Numbered from the stretch's first letter, positions 1 to 8,234 are shown. The stretch is DNA of 64,000 nucleotides from CAJJDF01 sp965655625 (GCA_965655625.1 CBFHHA010000002.1:54637-118636), one strand, 5' to 3'. Made by a program: numbers and translations. The notes: generated by a model not told the origin, from the letters alone.

Positions 1-166
1 ATGGTCTTTTCCCGAGGTGGATTTTAAGTCTCAAAAGTACATTCTTTATTCGAATGTTGTGAATGAATTTACGGATGAAGAGTTGGTAGAGTTAGAGAAA
101 AACTGGCAAGTTATTCATCAAGAAACAAGCTTAACAGTTGAAATGATATTGTACAGAAGAAATTAG
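1..166 (+). CDS. C-terminal fragment of an unidentified protein
   Basis: An open frame enters from the left edge and ends at TAG (164-166), giving about 54 residues with no usable start inside the window. The tail is acidic (TDEELVELEKNW) and ends in MILYRRN. I do not recognise a family. The piece is too short to show a domain, but the frame is clean and codon use matches its neighbours, so it is probably the true end of a gene. Confidence 0.55.
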   Translation, partial: WSFPEVDFKSQKYILYSNVVNEFTDEELVELEKNWQVIHQETSLTVEMILYRRN

Positions 167-238
167 AAAAAAGAGTGTCAGGTACTTACGTCTTTTTTTT
201 GTATTTTTATTGGATTAAAATATTTAGTGCTCAAACAA

Positions 239-970
239 ATGGATAGACTTATTTCTTGCATAATTGTAGATGATGATGAAACTTCGAGGTTCGTCTTGTC
301 GAATCTCGTTAAAAAAAACGGCTCACTCAATTTGTTAAAAGCTTGCTCAAACGCAATTGATGCTAGAGATGTTGTGAATAAGATGGAAGTAGATCTTATG
401 CTGTTGGACATTGAAATGCCCTATGAAAACGGTTTGGATATGTTGGAGAAAATGAAAACTAGGCCCCATATAATTTTTATCACGTCTAAAACCAATCATG
501 CCATCAAGGCATTTGAATTTGATGCAGTTGACTACATTGTAAAACCAGCCACATTCGGAAGATTAAATAGTGCTGTAGAAAAAGTAAAAAGAAGGGTATT
601 TAGTACACAAGTTAATGAGTCGTTGGAGTCGGATGATGAATTTATTTTAATTAAAAAAAATAGAGAAACTCAAAAAATTCCCTACCGAAATGTTGAATAT
701 ATTGAAGGTTCGAGCAGTTATATAACTTATTTCAGGACAGATGGTAAAATGACCACCACCGGAATATTAAAACAAATAGAAGAGACACTAGATTCAGATG
801 TTTTTACAAGAATTCATAGATCTTTTATCGTTAACATAAGAAAGGTAAGTAAACTTACCGCCCAACAAGTGTTTATTAGAGATAAAAAACTGCCTCTTTC
901 GAGAAAATATAAAAAAGTAGTAAAAGAACTTTTTGAAAAACATAATGGTCTAAAAATTGGGGATGAATGA
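239..970 (+). CDS. LytTR-family response regulator
   Basis: A two-component response regulator of about 243 residues. The N-terminal receiver domain (about 1-120) shows the acidic pocket (IIVDDDE), the phospho-acceptor Asp in LMLLDIEMP, the Thr of IIFITSK and the Lys of YIVKPA. The C-terminal LytTR DNA-binding domain (about 140-240) has the typical IPYRNVEYIEGSSSYI and TRIHRSFIVNI blocks. An upstream in-frame GTG at 227 would add four residues. ATG 239 is preferred because MDRLISCIIVDDD is the usual receiver beginning. No histidine kinase is adjacent. The next gene encodes an Hpt protein, which suggests that a hybrid kinase elsewhere signals through it. The target promoters are unknown. Confidence 0.93.
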   Translation: MDRLISCIIVDDDETSRFVLSNLVKKNGSLNLLKACSNAIDARDVVNKMEVDLMLLDIEMPYENGLDMLEKMKTRPHIIFITSKTNHAIKAFEFDAVDYIVKPATFGRLNSAVEKVKRRVFSTQVNESLESDDEFILIKKNRETQKIPYRNVEYIEGSSSYITYFRTDGKMTTTGILKQIEETLDSDVFTRIHRSFIVNIRKVSKLTAQQVFIRDKKLPLSRKYKKVVKELFEKHNGLKIGDE

Positions 971-1055
971 AAGTAGAATTAGCTGACAAATTATGTAAAT
1001 TTACACGTTCAATTCGCAGTTAATTGGGAATTTCAGTACAGATTGTTCGGATGCA

Positions 1056-1409
1056 ATGGACAGTATTAAAGTAGAACTCATGATTAAGAAAAGTGTAGAA
1101 AAAGAATTGAGCAGTGATATTTTTGTGCAGGCACTTGAGATATTCTTGAGTAATGCTGAAAAAGATTTTGTTTTAATGAATTTATACATTGAAGCTCAAG
1201 ACTATTTGAATGCTAAAGAGTTGAGCCATAAATTGATAGGGAGTTGTGAGGCGGTAGGAATTAAAAAACTACCTAAATTATTAAGAGAGTTAGACACCAA
1301 TTTAAAGACGCGATATGTCCGAAAGGATATGTTAGGAGCCATTAATGACGTTTACGAGGAAGTAAAATCCTTTCTTAAGAAGGAATATTTAATCGAAATT
1401 CAGGATTAA
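1056..1409 (+). CDS. Hpt-domain phosphotransfer protein
   Basis: A 117-residue, all-helical, highly charged protein. It contains the histidine phosphotransfer signature SHKLIGSCEAVG, with the predicted phosphorylated His at residue 58. Hpt modules carry phosphate between the receiver of a hybrid kinase and a final response regulator. It begins 85 bp after the LytTR regulator on the same strand, so the two may belong to one phosphorelay and perhaps one transcript. The sequence diverges from the canonical HxLKGSS by Lys to Ile and Ser to Cys, so the call is good but not certain. Confidence 0.75.
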   Translation: MDSIKVELMIKKSVEKELSSDIFVQALEIFLSNAEKDFVLMNLYIEAQDYLNAKELSHKLIGSCEAVGIKKLPKLLRELDTNLKTRYVRKDMLGAINDVYEEVKSFLKKEYLIEIQD

Positions 1410-1467
1410 TTTGGAAACCAACCCATAAAATTTTAGTTACTTTGAATTGAAAAATTCATCAACCACT

Positions 1468-2436
1468 ATGGCAAGAATACTTACCGGAATACAAAGCACA
1501 GGAACACCACATCTTGGAAATTTGTTGGGAGCTATCATTCCAGCAATTGAAATGGCAAAAAATGAAGAAAATGAATCTTTTTTGTTTATTGCGAATTTGC
1601 ATACACTCACCCAAATAAAAGAGGGAGAAACATTAAAAAACAATACATTAGAAACTGCTGCTGCCTGGTTAGCTTTTGGGTTGGATGTAAACAAAACGGT
1701 GTTCTATCGCCAAAGTGATATTCCTCAAGTAACCGAACTTACTTGGTATCTCAATTGTTTTTTTCCGTATCAAAGACTCAAATTGGCTCATTCGTTCAAA
1801 GATAAAGCCGACAGATTAGAGGACGTAAATGCAGGTTTGTTTGATTATCCTATGTTGATGGCAGCAGATATCTTAATGTATGAAGCAGAAATTGTTCCGG
1901 TAGGTAAAGATCAAATGCAGCACATAGAAATCACAAGAGATGTCGCTAGCCGATTCAATAATCAAATGGGAGAAACACTTGTTCTGCCTCAAGGAAAAGT
2001 AAGTGAAAATACCATGCTTGTACCCGGAACAAATGGAGGGAAAATGAGCAAGTCTCAAGGCAACATTATCAATATTTTCTTGGCAGATAAGAAGTTACGA
2101 AAACAAATTATGACCATCGAAACGGACAGCACACCGCTAGAGGATCCAAAAAATCCTGATACATGTAATTGTTTTGCGATATATAAATTACTGGCAAACG
2201 AAGAGCAAACAGCAGAAATGCGAAAAAACTACGAGTCTGGTGGTTACGGTTACGGACATGCAAAACAAGCTTTATTTGAATTGATTGTAGAAAAATTTAA
2301 AACCGAAAGAGAGCAGTTTAACTACTACATCGACAATCCACATTTGGTGGAAGAGCAACTAATGATTGGGGCGGAAAAAGCAAGAAAAATCGCCAATGAA
2401 GTTTTGGCGAATGTGAGAGTTAAGTTGGGGTATTAA
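1468..2436 (+). CDS. trpS: Tryptophan--tRNA ligase
   Basis: Charges tRNA-Trp with tryptophan in the cytoplasm, as a class I synthetase homodimer. The HIGH-equivalent is TPHLGN near the N-terminus and the KMSKS loop is intact in GGKMSKSQGN. The 322-residue length is normal for bacterial TrpRS. An in-frame TTG at 1447 would add seven residues (MKNSSTT). ATG 1468 is preferred because MARILTGIQ is the common family beginning. The gene stands alone and is followed by about 300 bp of repeat-bearing spacer. Confidence 0.97.
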   Translation: MARILTGIQSTGTPHLGNLLGAIIPAIEMAKNEENESFLFIANLHTLTQIKEGETLKNNTLETAAAWLAFGLDVNKTVFYRQSDIPQVTELTWYLNCFFPYQRLKLAHSFKDKADRLEDVNAGLFDYPMLMAADILMYEAEIVPVGKDQMQHIEITRDVASRFNNQMGETLVLPQGKVSENTMLVPGTNGGKMSKSQGNIINIFLADKKLRKQIMTIETDSTPLEDPKNPDTCNCFAIYKLLANEEQTAEMRKNYESGGYGYGHAKQALFELIVEKFKTEREQFNYYIDNPHLVEEQLMIGAEKARKIANEVLANVRVKLGY

Positions 2437-2733
2437 TTTATACTTTTCCTTCTTGAGAGCTTCTCCCGACCTGTCTTTCGGGAAGGGTAAGAGAGGTGAC
2501 TTTTATCTGTCATTCCCCACTTGATGCGGAATCTAAAGTTGATACAGATGAAGTTATTACACAACAAATTCTAAATCAAGTTCAGGATGACTGCCTTTCT
2601 CTTATTTACTTGTGAACTATCCTTGTTTTAAAATTCCCGCTTTCGCGAGAATGACAAATTCTTTGTTTCAATATACTGACAAACCTGAACCCTGAATTCA
2701 GCCAAAGGAAGAGCATCGAACGGGTGACTTAAT
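2437..2733. repeat. REP-like intergenic repeats between trpS and rnhA
   Basis: The spacer has no credible gene. It contains a CCCGA/TCGGG hairpin near 2465-2482. It also holds a module bounded by GTCATTCC (2509-2516) and its inverse GAATGAC (2649-2655), with CACTTGATGCGGAA at 2518-2531 and CCCGCTTTCGCGAGAATGAC near its end. The CACTTGATGCGGAA core recurs exactly at 5056-5069. It looks like an interspersed, non-coding repeat family. Confidence 0.6.
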
Positions 2734-3213
2734 TTAAAACAATCCTTTCTCCTCTTTCTGAGAATCTTCGTACCCTTTGTCAACTAATAAGTCTGTGCCA
2801 TGGGCTGCAGAAACAGCCAATTGATCGCATACTTCGTTATACCTGTTTCCGGCATGACCTTTTACCCAGATGAATTCAACGTGGTGTTTGGGATAAATTT
2901 CTAAAAAACGCTTCCATAAATCCGCATTTTTTTTCCCTTTGAAGTTCTTTTTTACCCAGCCAAACACCCATTTTTTTTCTACTGCATCCACCACATACTT
3001 ACTGTCAGAATAAATTTTGACCGAATATCCAGGTTTTTTTAGTTTTTCTAACCCAACAATTACACTGAGTAATTCCATTCTATTGTTGGTGGTATGTCGG
3101 TATCCTTCTTTAAATTCCTTGTAGTGTTTTCCCGCCATGAGAACAATTCCGTAACCTCCTGGACCCGGGTTTCCCAAAGCCGAACCATCTGTATACATTT
3201 TTATGTGACTCAT
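2734..3213 (-). CDS. rnhA: Ribonuclease HI
   Basis: Degrades the RNA strand of RNA-DNA hybrids. The 159-residue protein starts with the conserved MYTDGSALGNPGPGGYG, carrying the first catalytic Asp. The Glu of NNRMELLSV, the Asp of IYSDSKYV and the late His/Asp region (VKGHAGNRYNEVCDQLA) follow in the expected order. Its ATG overlaps the purN stop codon by four bases (3210-3213), so purN and rnhA are probably translationally coupled. Confidence 0.96.
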   Translation of the reverse strand: MSHIKMYTDGSALGNPGPGGYGIVLMAGKHYKEFKEGYRHTTNNRMELLSVIVGLEKLKKPGYSVKIYSDSKYVVDAVEKKWVFGWVKKNFKGKKNADLWKRFLEIYPKHHVEFIWVKGHAGNRYNEVCDQLAVSAAHGTDLLVDKGYEDSQKEEKGLF

Positions 3214-3782
3214 TCGGCAAGTAATTGATCTATAACTTCTGTAAAATGCTCGCGTTCAAGTTTTTGAATTTTTGCTTGTAAATCCTCCCAAGAATCTGTA
3301 GGCGATACAAGGCAATCGAATTGAGCAATAATATTGCCTTCGTCATAGTGTTCGTTCACGTAATGAAATGTAATACCCGATTTACTCTCCCCGGCTTCAA
3401 TTACTGCCTTATGCACATGTTTTCCGTACATTCCCTTTCCACCAAATTTGGGAAGAAGCGCAGGATGAACATTTATTATTTTATTTTGGAATGTGACTGT
3501 GAGTGATTTCGGAATTTTTATTAAAAATCCCGCTAACACAATAAGGTCTGGGTTTAGCAACGAAGCTAATTCCTCTACTCGGCCATTTTCCAATTCCTCT
3601 TTGTTGAATGAGACTGTATTTACTCCAGCTTTTTGTGCGTTTTCAATTGCCAAGCATTTTTCCTTATTCGAGAAAACAGCCTCAATCGACACATCTGAAC
3701 GAGAATCAAAATGGGAAATAAGATTGCTCATATTCGAGCCATTTCCGGAGACAAAAATGAGGATGTTTTTCGCTTTTTTCAT
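3210..3782 (-). CDS. purN: Phosphoribosylglycinamide formyltransferase
   Basis: Transfers a formyl group from 10-formyl-THF to GAR in de novo purine synthesis. The 190-residue length is normal for PurN. The N-terminal nucleotide loop ILIFVSGNGSNM and the active-site block NVHPALLPKFGGKGMYG, followed by a His (GKHVH), are intact. The downstream Asp region (HYVNEHYDEGNI) is present. It is the first gene of a two-gene minus-strand unit with rnhA and diverges from yebC. Confidence 0.96.
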   Translation of the reverse strand: MKKAKNILIFVSGNGSNMSNLISHFDSRSDVSIEAVFSNKEKCLAIENAQKAGVNTVSFNKEELENGRVEELASLLNPDLIVLAGFLIKIPKSLTVTFQNKIINVHPALLPKFGGKGMYGKHVHKAVIEAGESKSGITFHYVNEHYDEGNIIAQFDCLVSPTDSWEDLQAKIQKLEREHFTEVIDQLLAE

Positions 3783-3820
3783 GAAATTTTGACTAGAAAA
3801 AGGATTTTTAGAATAGGGAG

Positions 3821-3828
3821 TATTTTTG
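3821..3828 (+). promoter_or_regulatory. Candidate -7 box upstream of yebC
   Basis: TATTTTTG matches the Bacteroidota -7 element TAnnTTTG and lies about 70 bp before yebC. The nearest upstream TTG (3789-3791) is too far away at 29 bp, so the assignment rests on the -7 box alone. Confidence 0.35.
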
Positions 3829-3898
3829 TAACTTTATCGCCCAAAGATAAGGGATTATTCACATTCTGCCTAAGGTCAGATTATAAATAAACAGAAAG

Positions 3899-4660
3899 AT
3901 GTCAGGACACAGTAAATGGTCAACCATTAAGCACAAAAAAGGAGCGAAAGATGCGAAGAGAGGAAAAATTTTCACTCGGATTATCAAAGAAATTACTATC
4001 GCAGCGAGAGATGGCGGTGCAGATCCTGATACAAACCCTTCATTAAGAGTAGCAATACAGAATGCCAAAGGAGCCAACATGCCCAAAGACACAATGGAGC
4101 GTGCGATCAAAAAAGGTTCTGGTGACGATGCAGCCGATCTGCAAGAATACACGTTTGAAGGATATGCATCCAACGGAATTGCGGTATTTGTAGAAGCAAC
4201 TTCCGATAATAACAACAGAGTAGTGGCAAATGTAAGGGCGGTTTTTAGCAAATATGGCGGGGAACTCGGGACACACGGTTCTCTTTCATTCATGTTCGAT
4301 AGAAAAGGAGTATTTACAATCGACAAGGAGCTCCTCAAAGATTGGGAGCTAGAAGATTTAGAATTTGAATTGATTGATGCAGGCTTGGAAGAAATAGATG
4401 TGCAAGAGGAAGATGCATTGATTTACACCTCGTTTGATAGTTATGGAGACATGCAAAAAAAGTTGGACGAAATGAAGATTGAAGTGAAGACAACTGAGCT
4501 TCAACGAATACCAACAACCACGATGGCTTTGGACGTAGAAAAAGCAAAATCTGTTTTAAAACTAATCGAGAAAATGGAGGAAGATGACGATGTGAATGTG
4601 GTGTACCACACCCTAGAAATGACAGATGAATTAGCTGCTGCTTTGGAGGCGGAGGGTTGA
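3899..4660 (+). CDS. yebC: YebC/PmpR-family (TACO1-like) protein
   Basis: A 253-residue member of the YebC family, linked to transcription regulation and, more recently, to translation of proline-rich stretches. The start MSGHSKWSTIKHKKGAKD is the family hallmark. It is followed by RGKIFTRIIKEITIAARDGG and PKDTMERAIKKGSG. All three classical domains are present: helical head, central alpha/beta domain and C-terminal alpha/beta domain ending in VVYHTLEMTDELAAAL. The short gene after it starts at or just past its stop codon. Confidence 0.95.
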   Translation: MSGHSKWSTIKHKKGAKDAKRGKIFTRIIKEITIAARDGGADPDTNPSLRVAIQNAKGANMPKDTMERAIKKGSGDDAADLQEYTFEGYASNGIAVFVEATSDNNNRVVANVRAVFSKYGGELGTHGSLSFMFDRKGVFTIDKELLKDWELEDLEFELIDAGLEEIDVQEEDALIYTSFDSYGDMQKKLDEMKIEVKTTELQRIPTTTMALDVEKAKSVLKLIEKMEEDDDVNVVYHTLEMTDELAAALEAEG

Positions 4661-4680
4661 TTTATTTCTTAAACATTAAA

Positions 4681-4956
4681 ATGAAACCGATTAGAGAATT
4701 TCCAATGAGTATTATTTGCTCCTATAAAGGAGAAAGTAATCTGGATGAAACATTAGATGATCATATCACATGTCTAATCGGGAAGTATTTCTGTGAAAAC
4801 AAAATTGAATATAAAATTTTGGATTTGAATTGTGTGAAACCAAGGCCAAATATTAATGATGAACTTATTCAATATAAAGTAGAAATGAATGTGAATTTAA
4901 TTGATGTTAAAATTGATTCGATTCAAAAAGAATTAGAAAACTTTAAAAGAGGATGA
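4681..4956 (+). CDS. Hypothetical small protein downstream of yebC
   Basis: About 91 residues from ATG 4681. An in-frame TTG at 4657, overlapping the yebC stop, would give 99 residues and translational coupling. Two Cys lie at the edges of a short segment (ICSYKG and HITCLIGKYFC), and the C-terminus is helical and charged (KELENFKRG). There is no signal peptide or membrane span and no family that I recognise. The frame is clean and same-strand, so it is probably real, possibly co-transcribed with yebC. Confidence 0.55.
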   Translation: MKPIREFPMSIICSYKGESNLDETLDDHITCLIGKYFCENKIEYKILDLNCVKPRPNINDELIQYKVEMNVNLIDVKIDSIQKELENFKRG

Positions 4957-5055
4957 ACGATAAAATTTGGAAGATCATAAAATTTTATGTGCTGATGAAT
5001 TCACTGCGGATATCTTATGTCGTGGAAAAATAAATAAAAAATAGCAGGCATTTCG

Positions 5056-5069
5056 CACTTGATGCGGAA
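5056..5069. repeat. Second copy of the CACTTGATGCGGAA repeat core
   Basis: The 14-nt sequence is identical to 2518-2531 and, as there, lies in a spacer between genes. It is followed by CTGTCAACAGG and then a CCCTGAA/TTCAGGG hairpin, which resembles the TTCAGGATGAC part of the first copy. This supports a dispersed repeat family. Confidence 0.6.
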
Positions 5070-5101
5070 CCTGTCAACAGGTATTGAACCCATTTGTAAA
5101 A

Positions 5102-5140
5102 AGACCCTGAATCATGTTCAGGGAGTCTAAGTTTTTTTTA
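5102..5140 (+). terminator. Hairpin terminator at the end of the yebC unit
   Basis: AGAC-CC-TGAA and TTCAGGGAGTCT form an imperfect stem around TCATG, followed by AAG and a run of eight T. It may serve as a terminator and is also part of the dispersed repeat. It lies between a plus-strand unit and the end of the convergent aminotransferase gene. Confidence 0.55.
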
Positions 5141-5153
5141 CTATTTATAAAAG

Positions 5154-6338
5154 CTACTGAACCCCATCAAAAACCTCACGAATAACCTCGCAAACCTCTC
5201 TAATTTCCTTCATAGAAATAGTAAGCGGAGGAGCTAAGCGGAAACTCGCTGGGCAAGACAAAAACCAAAAAGTGATAATGCCTTTTTCCATGCAGGCCTC
5301 TACGACTTTCTGAGTAATTTCTTCACTTTCGAGGTCAATCGCAAACATCAATCCTATTTGCCTAATTTCTTTTACCAAGGAATGAACCAGCAGTTCTTTC
5401 ATCAAAGCTCCCTTTTTGTGCACGTCAGTCACCAGATTTTCTTCCTGAATTACTTCAATATTAGCAACCGCAGCAGCACAATTTACTGGGTGCCCGCCAA
5501 AAGTGGTAATATGACCCAGCATAGGATTATTGGTCAAACAATCCATAATTTCTTTACTCGAAACGAACGCCCCAATGGGCATTCCGCCACCAAGCGCTTT
5601 GGCAATTACCAAAATATCAGGGGCAATTCCATATTGCTCAAAAGCAAAAAAGCTTCCTGTTCGTCCAAACCCAGTTTGGATTTCATCCAGAATTAATAAA
5701 GTTCCAGTTTCGGTACATTTTTCTCTCAATCTTTGGAGGTAACACAATTCGGGAATTCGAACTCCAGCATCGCCTTGCACGGTTTCGATAATGACACAAG
5801 CTGTTTTTTTAGTAATCTTATCTAAATCAGCCAATTCATTGAAGGTAATAAAGTTTACTTCTGGCAAAAGCGGTTTAAAAGCAGATTGCTTCACCGGATT
5901 TCCTGAAACAGAAAGTGCTCCATGCGTGCTTCCATGATACGATTTGTGGCAGGCGATTATTTCTTTTCTTCCTGTATGTCTTTTAGCCAATTTAAGAGCG
6001 CCTTCCACAGCTTCGGCTCCCGAGTTTACGAAATAACTAGTAGTTAAATTATCGGGTAAGATTTCATTTAATTTTTCCGCTAACTTTAGTTGCGGAGTTT
6101 GAATAAATTCCCCGTAAGGCATTACGTGTAAGTGGGTATCAACTTGTTTTTTTATCGCCTCAATTACTTTGGGATGTCGGTGCCCTATGTTCGTTACAGC
6201 CAATCCCGAAACTAAGTCATAGTAAGTTTTTCCTTGTGTGTCGTAAATGAACAAACCTTCCGCACTTTCTATTTCCAAACCAATAGGAAACGGAGTTGTC
6301 TGTGCTTGTAACAAATGGAAAATTTCTTTGTTCTTCAT
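5154..6338 (-). CDS. Class III pyridoxal-phosphate aminotransferase
   Basis: A 394-residue fold-type I PLP enzyme of the acetylornithine/ornithine/aspartate aminotransferase family. The PLP-binding Gly/Ala-rich block (NSGAEAVEGALKLAK), the Asp of LLILDEIQTGFGRTG and the Schiff-base Lys in DILVIAKALGGGMPIGAF are all present. An upstream ATG at 6398 would add 20 residues (MLENGIEKPPDF...). MKNKEIFHLLQAQTTPFP is the usual beginning in this group. The substrate cannot be assigned from sequence, and the gene is not next to arginine genes. Many flavobacterial relatives are labelled simply aspartate aminotransferase family. Confidence 0.88.
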   Translation of the reverse strand: MKNKEIFHLLQAQTTPFPIGLEIESAEGLFIYDTQGKTYYDLVSGLAVTNIGHRHPKVIEAIKKQVDTHLHVMPYGEFIQTPQLKLAEKLNEILPDNLTTSYFVNSGAEAVEGALKLAKRHTGRKEIIACHKSYHGSTHGALSVSGNPVKQSAFKPLLPEVNFITFNELADLDKITKKTACVIIETVQGDAGVRIPELCYLQRLREKCTETGTLLILDEIQTGFGRTGSFFAFEQYGIAPDILVIAKALGGGMPIGAFVSSKEIMDCLTNNPMLGHITTFGGHPVNCAAAVANIEVIQEENLVTDVHKKGALMKELLVHSLVKEIRQIGLMFAIDLESEEITQKVVEACMEKGIITFWFLSCPASFRLAPPLTISMKEIREVCEVIREVFDGVQ

Positions 6339-6466
6339 GGAGTAAAAGTAGAACATATTTTTAAAATCAGGAGGTTTTTCAATTCCATTTTCGAGCAAGA
6401 AAATTGGATAAAAAAATCCCTTTTAGCTATTTCAAACCAAAAGGGAGATTGTTTCTTTGTTTTTAC

Positions 6467-6922
6467 TTACCTGTTAGGATTTTTATCTGTTCTTTTGTGT
6501 TCACTTTTTTTTCGTTTAAAAAGCCTTTTTTCCATGTGGTAAAATTTGGCCAATTTCTTCATCGGAAGTACTTTTTTGAACTTTTCATGATAGTTTTTTT
6601 GCAACGTTAAATCTGCCTGTTTAAACTCAAACCTTTTTTGGATAACTTCCTCTAATTCTTGGTCTGATAACTCGTCCATCCTCTTTTTTGCTTTTCTTTC
6701 GGAGGGGAGGTGTTTTTTTCTGTTTTCTTTTTTGTCTTTTACAAACTGATGATAAAGGGGCAAAAATGCGCTCTGTTCAGCATCGGTTAGTTCCAGTTTT
6801 ACAATTAAAATACTGTCAGCTTTTGCAAGCCGATGATTGATATCACGATTTTGTTTTTGAGACATTCCTGTTACTCCAATTAGAGTAAATATTCCTAGTA
6901 AGGCTATTTTTATTGTGTTCAT
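6467..6922 (-). CDS. Small secreted Spy/CpxP-like protein
   Basis: A 151-residue protein with an N-terminal signal peptide (IALLGIFTLIGVTGMSQ). The remainder is helical and very rich in Lys, Glu and Arg. The LELTDAEQSAFLPLYHQF and helix-turn spacing resemble the periplasmic LTxxQ/Spy-like stress proteins that follow ECF sigma genes in Bacteroidota. Homologues are sometimes named sensor of ECF-type sigma factor. It is the third gene of the sigma / membrane protein / secreted protein unit. Its likely role is to sense or buffer an envelope stress, by inference from position. Confidence 0.65.
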   Translation of the reverse strand: MNTIKIALLGIFTLIGVTGMSQKQNRDINHRLAKADSILIVKLELTDAEQSAFLPLYHQFVKDKKENRKKHLPSERKAKKRMDELSDQELEEVIQKRFEFKQADLTLQKNYHEKFKKVLPMKKLAKFYHMEKRLFKRKKSEHKRTDKNPNR

Positions 6923-6954
6923 GTTGATTGATTTTAAGATGAGTATTCATGTTC

Positions 6955-7320
6955 TTATTGATTCTTTGTCGTCATAACAATTTCGTCAAATTCCAGCGAC
7001 TCTTCTAGTTCCAAATCTACCTCCGCAATATCCTCAAAGTATTCGCTTACAGTTAGTTCATCAAATTCATCTTGGGTAGATTGATCATTTTCTCCAAAGA
7101 AGACGATAGAAGAAGCAATTGCAATAGCGGCAACAGATGCTGCGTACCTGAATACTTTCCCAATCGAAAATACTTTCGTGTTGTTCGATTCATCAACCTT
7201 GTTCAGAATTGAATTTTCTAAAGAGTCAAAGTAGTCAGTTGGCACAGAGAATCCATTTTTACCTTTCAGCCTTGTGAGGTAAGGAAAAGTATCTTCGGTA
7301 TGTGTTTGTGTCGGTTTCAT
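6955..7320 (-). CDS. Membrane anti-sigma-factor-like protein
   Basis: A 121-residue protein with one central membrane span (FRYAASVAAIAIASSIVFF, about 47-65), a basic cytoplasmic N-terminal half and an acidic C-terminal half (VDLELEESLEFDEIV). It lies 38 bp after the ECF sigma gene and before the Spy-like gene, which is the usual place of an anti-sigma factor. No ZAS (HxxxCxxC) motif is present, so the assignment rests on position and topology. Confidence 0.6.
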   Translation of the reverse strand: MKPTQTHTEDTFPYLTRLKGKNGFSVPTDYFDSLENSILNKVDESNNTKVFSIGKVFRYAASVAAIAIASSIVFFGENDQSTQDEFDELTVSEYFEDIAEVDLELEESLEFDEIVMTTKNQ

Positions 7321-7358
7321 TGTAATGTGTTTCTATGACAGTTATTTTGAGTAATGGT

Positions 7359-7898
7359 TTAATCGTGGTTCGATAAATACGATTCAATTTTTTTGTGTGC
7401 ATGATGATAAGAAGCTTTCAAAGAGCCAACAGAACCCCCCAGTATTTCTGCCATTTCATTGTAAGTTAAATCATTAAAGTATTTCATGTGAAATACTAAT
7501 TTTTGTTTCTGGGGCAAAGTCGAAATTGCTTTGTACAGTTTCGCTTCAATTTCTTCACCCGAAAAAAACGATTCTTCCGATCGGTTATCCAATTGAATAT
7601 CTTCTATCGATTGTGCAATTCTCTTTTTGTTAGCTTGAATAAAATTAAGCGCCTCATTGGTGGCTATTCTATAAATCCAGGTATAGAGGTTAGATTCTCT
7701 TTTGAATTTTGGCAAACCTCGCCAGATTTTAATAAAGGTATTTTGGGTAATATCGTTGGCATCTTCATGATTGAGAACCATTTTTCGTACGTGCCAATAA
7801 ACTCTCTCTTTGTACTCAGAAACCAATCTGCCGAAAGCTATTTCCTCTTTTCCTGAAGTATAATACTGAGTTAATATATCTTGGTCGATAAGTTTCAT
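7359..7898 (-). CDS. ECF-type RNA polymerase sigma factor
   Basis: A 179-residue sigma-70 family protein with only regions 2 and 4. Region 2 includes AFGRLVSEYKERVYWHVRK, HEDANDITQNTFIKIWR and NLYTWIYRIATNEALNF. Region 4 is LPQKQKLVFHMKYFNDLTYNEMAEIL with a helix-turn-helix (GGSVGSLKASYHHAHKKI). It is the first gene of a three-gene minus-strand operon with the probable anti-sigma and the secreted Spy-like protein. ECF systems of this layout usually respond to envelope stress and regulate themselves. Confidence 0.93.
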   Translation of the reverse strand: MKLIDQDILTQYYTSGKEEIAFGRLVSEYKERVYWHVRKMVLNHEDANDITQNTFIKIWRGLPKFKRESNLYTWIYRIATNEALNFIQANKKRIAQSIEDIQLDNRSEESFFSGEEIEAKLYKAISTLPQKQKLVFHMKYFNDLTYNEMAEILGGSVGSLKASYHHAHKKIESYLSNHD

Positions 7899-7969
7899 GA
7901 ATTCTGTTTGAACGAGAGGTCAATGCTTAGACCATAGAAAAGGGAAAAGGTTTAAACAAGATTAATTTC

Positions 7970-7991
7970 TTAGTTAGATATACTAAACTAA
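7970..7991. promoter_or_regulatory. Palindrome between divergent genes, possible operator
   Basis: A 22-bp dyad with arms TTAGTT and AACTAA and a TATA centre. It lies in the 129-bp gap between the sigma-factor gene and the divergent small gene at 8028. Position and symmetry suggest a regulator-binding site. AT-richness makes chance symmetry possible. Confidence 0.3.
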
Positions 7992-8027
7992 AACTACGGT
8001 CGTTATATTGAAAAATAAACAAAATAT

Positions 8028-8234
8028 ATGGATAAAAAGACTACTCTTGATGACTTGTCAAACTTTTATAACAATGAAAAGAAACTTTCGCAATTTTTAG
8101 TGGATATGGAAGATTCCCCTTCATTTTCGGAAGAGATAAGTCCTTGTACAATTTCTAACATTTTAGCTTATTCAAAAGTTTTGAGTATTAGAGACACAAC
8201 TTATTTAGGGAAAATTGATTTCGTATTAAATTAA
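8028..8234 (+). CDS. Hypothetical 68-residue protein
   Basis: A short acidic protein (MDKKTTLDDLSNFYNNEKKL...) with no signal peptide, span or recognisable motif. Three points support it as a gene: an A-rich leader before the ATG, a clean frame, and a strong intrinsic terminator (8258-8292) about 25 bp after the stop. It diverges from the ECF sigma operon and could be a target of it. Its function is unknown. Confidence 0.6.
   Translation: MDKKTTLDDLSNFYNNEKKLSQFLVDMEDSPSFSEEISPCTISNILAYSKVLSIRDTTYLGKIDFVLN

Noticed and set aside
6404..6610. Plus-strand frames over the Spy-like gene
   Set aside because: They are Phe/Leu-rich mirror images of a Lys/Glu-rich gene on the other strand.
7503..7856. 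117-codon frame opposite the ECF sigma gene
   Set aside because: It is wholly inside a well-supported sigma factor and shows no domain.
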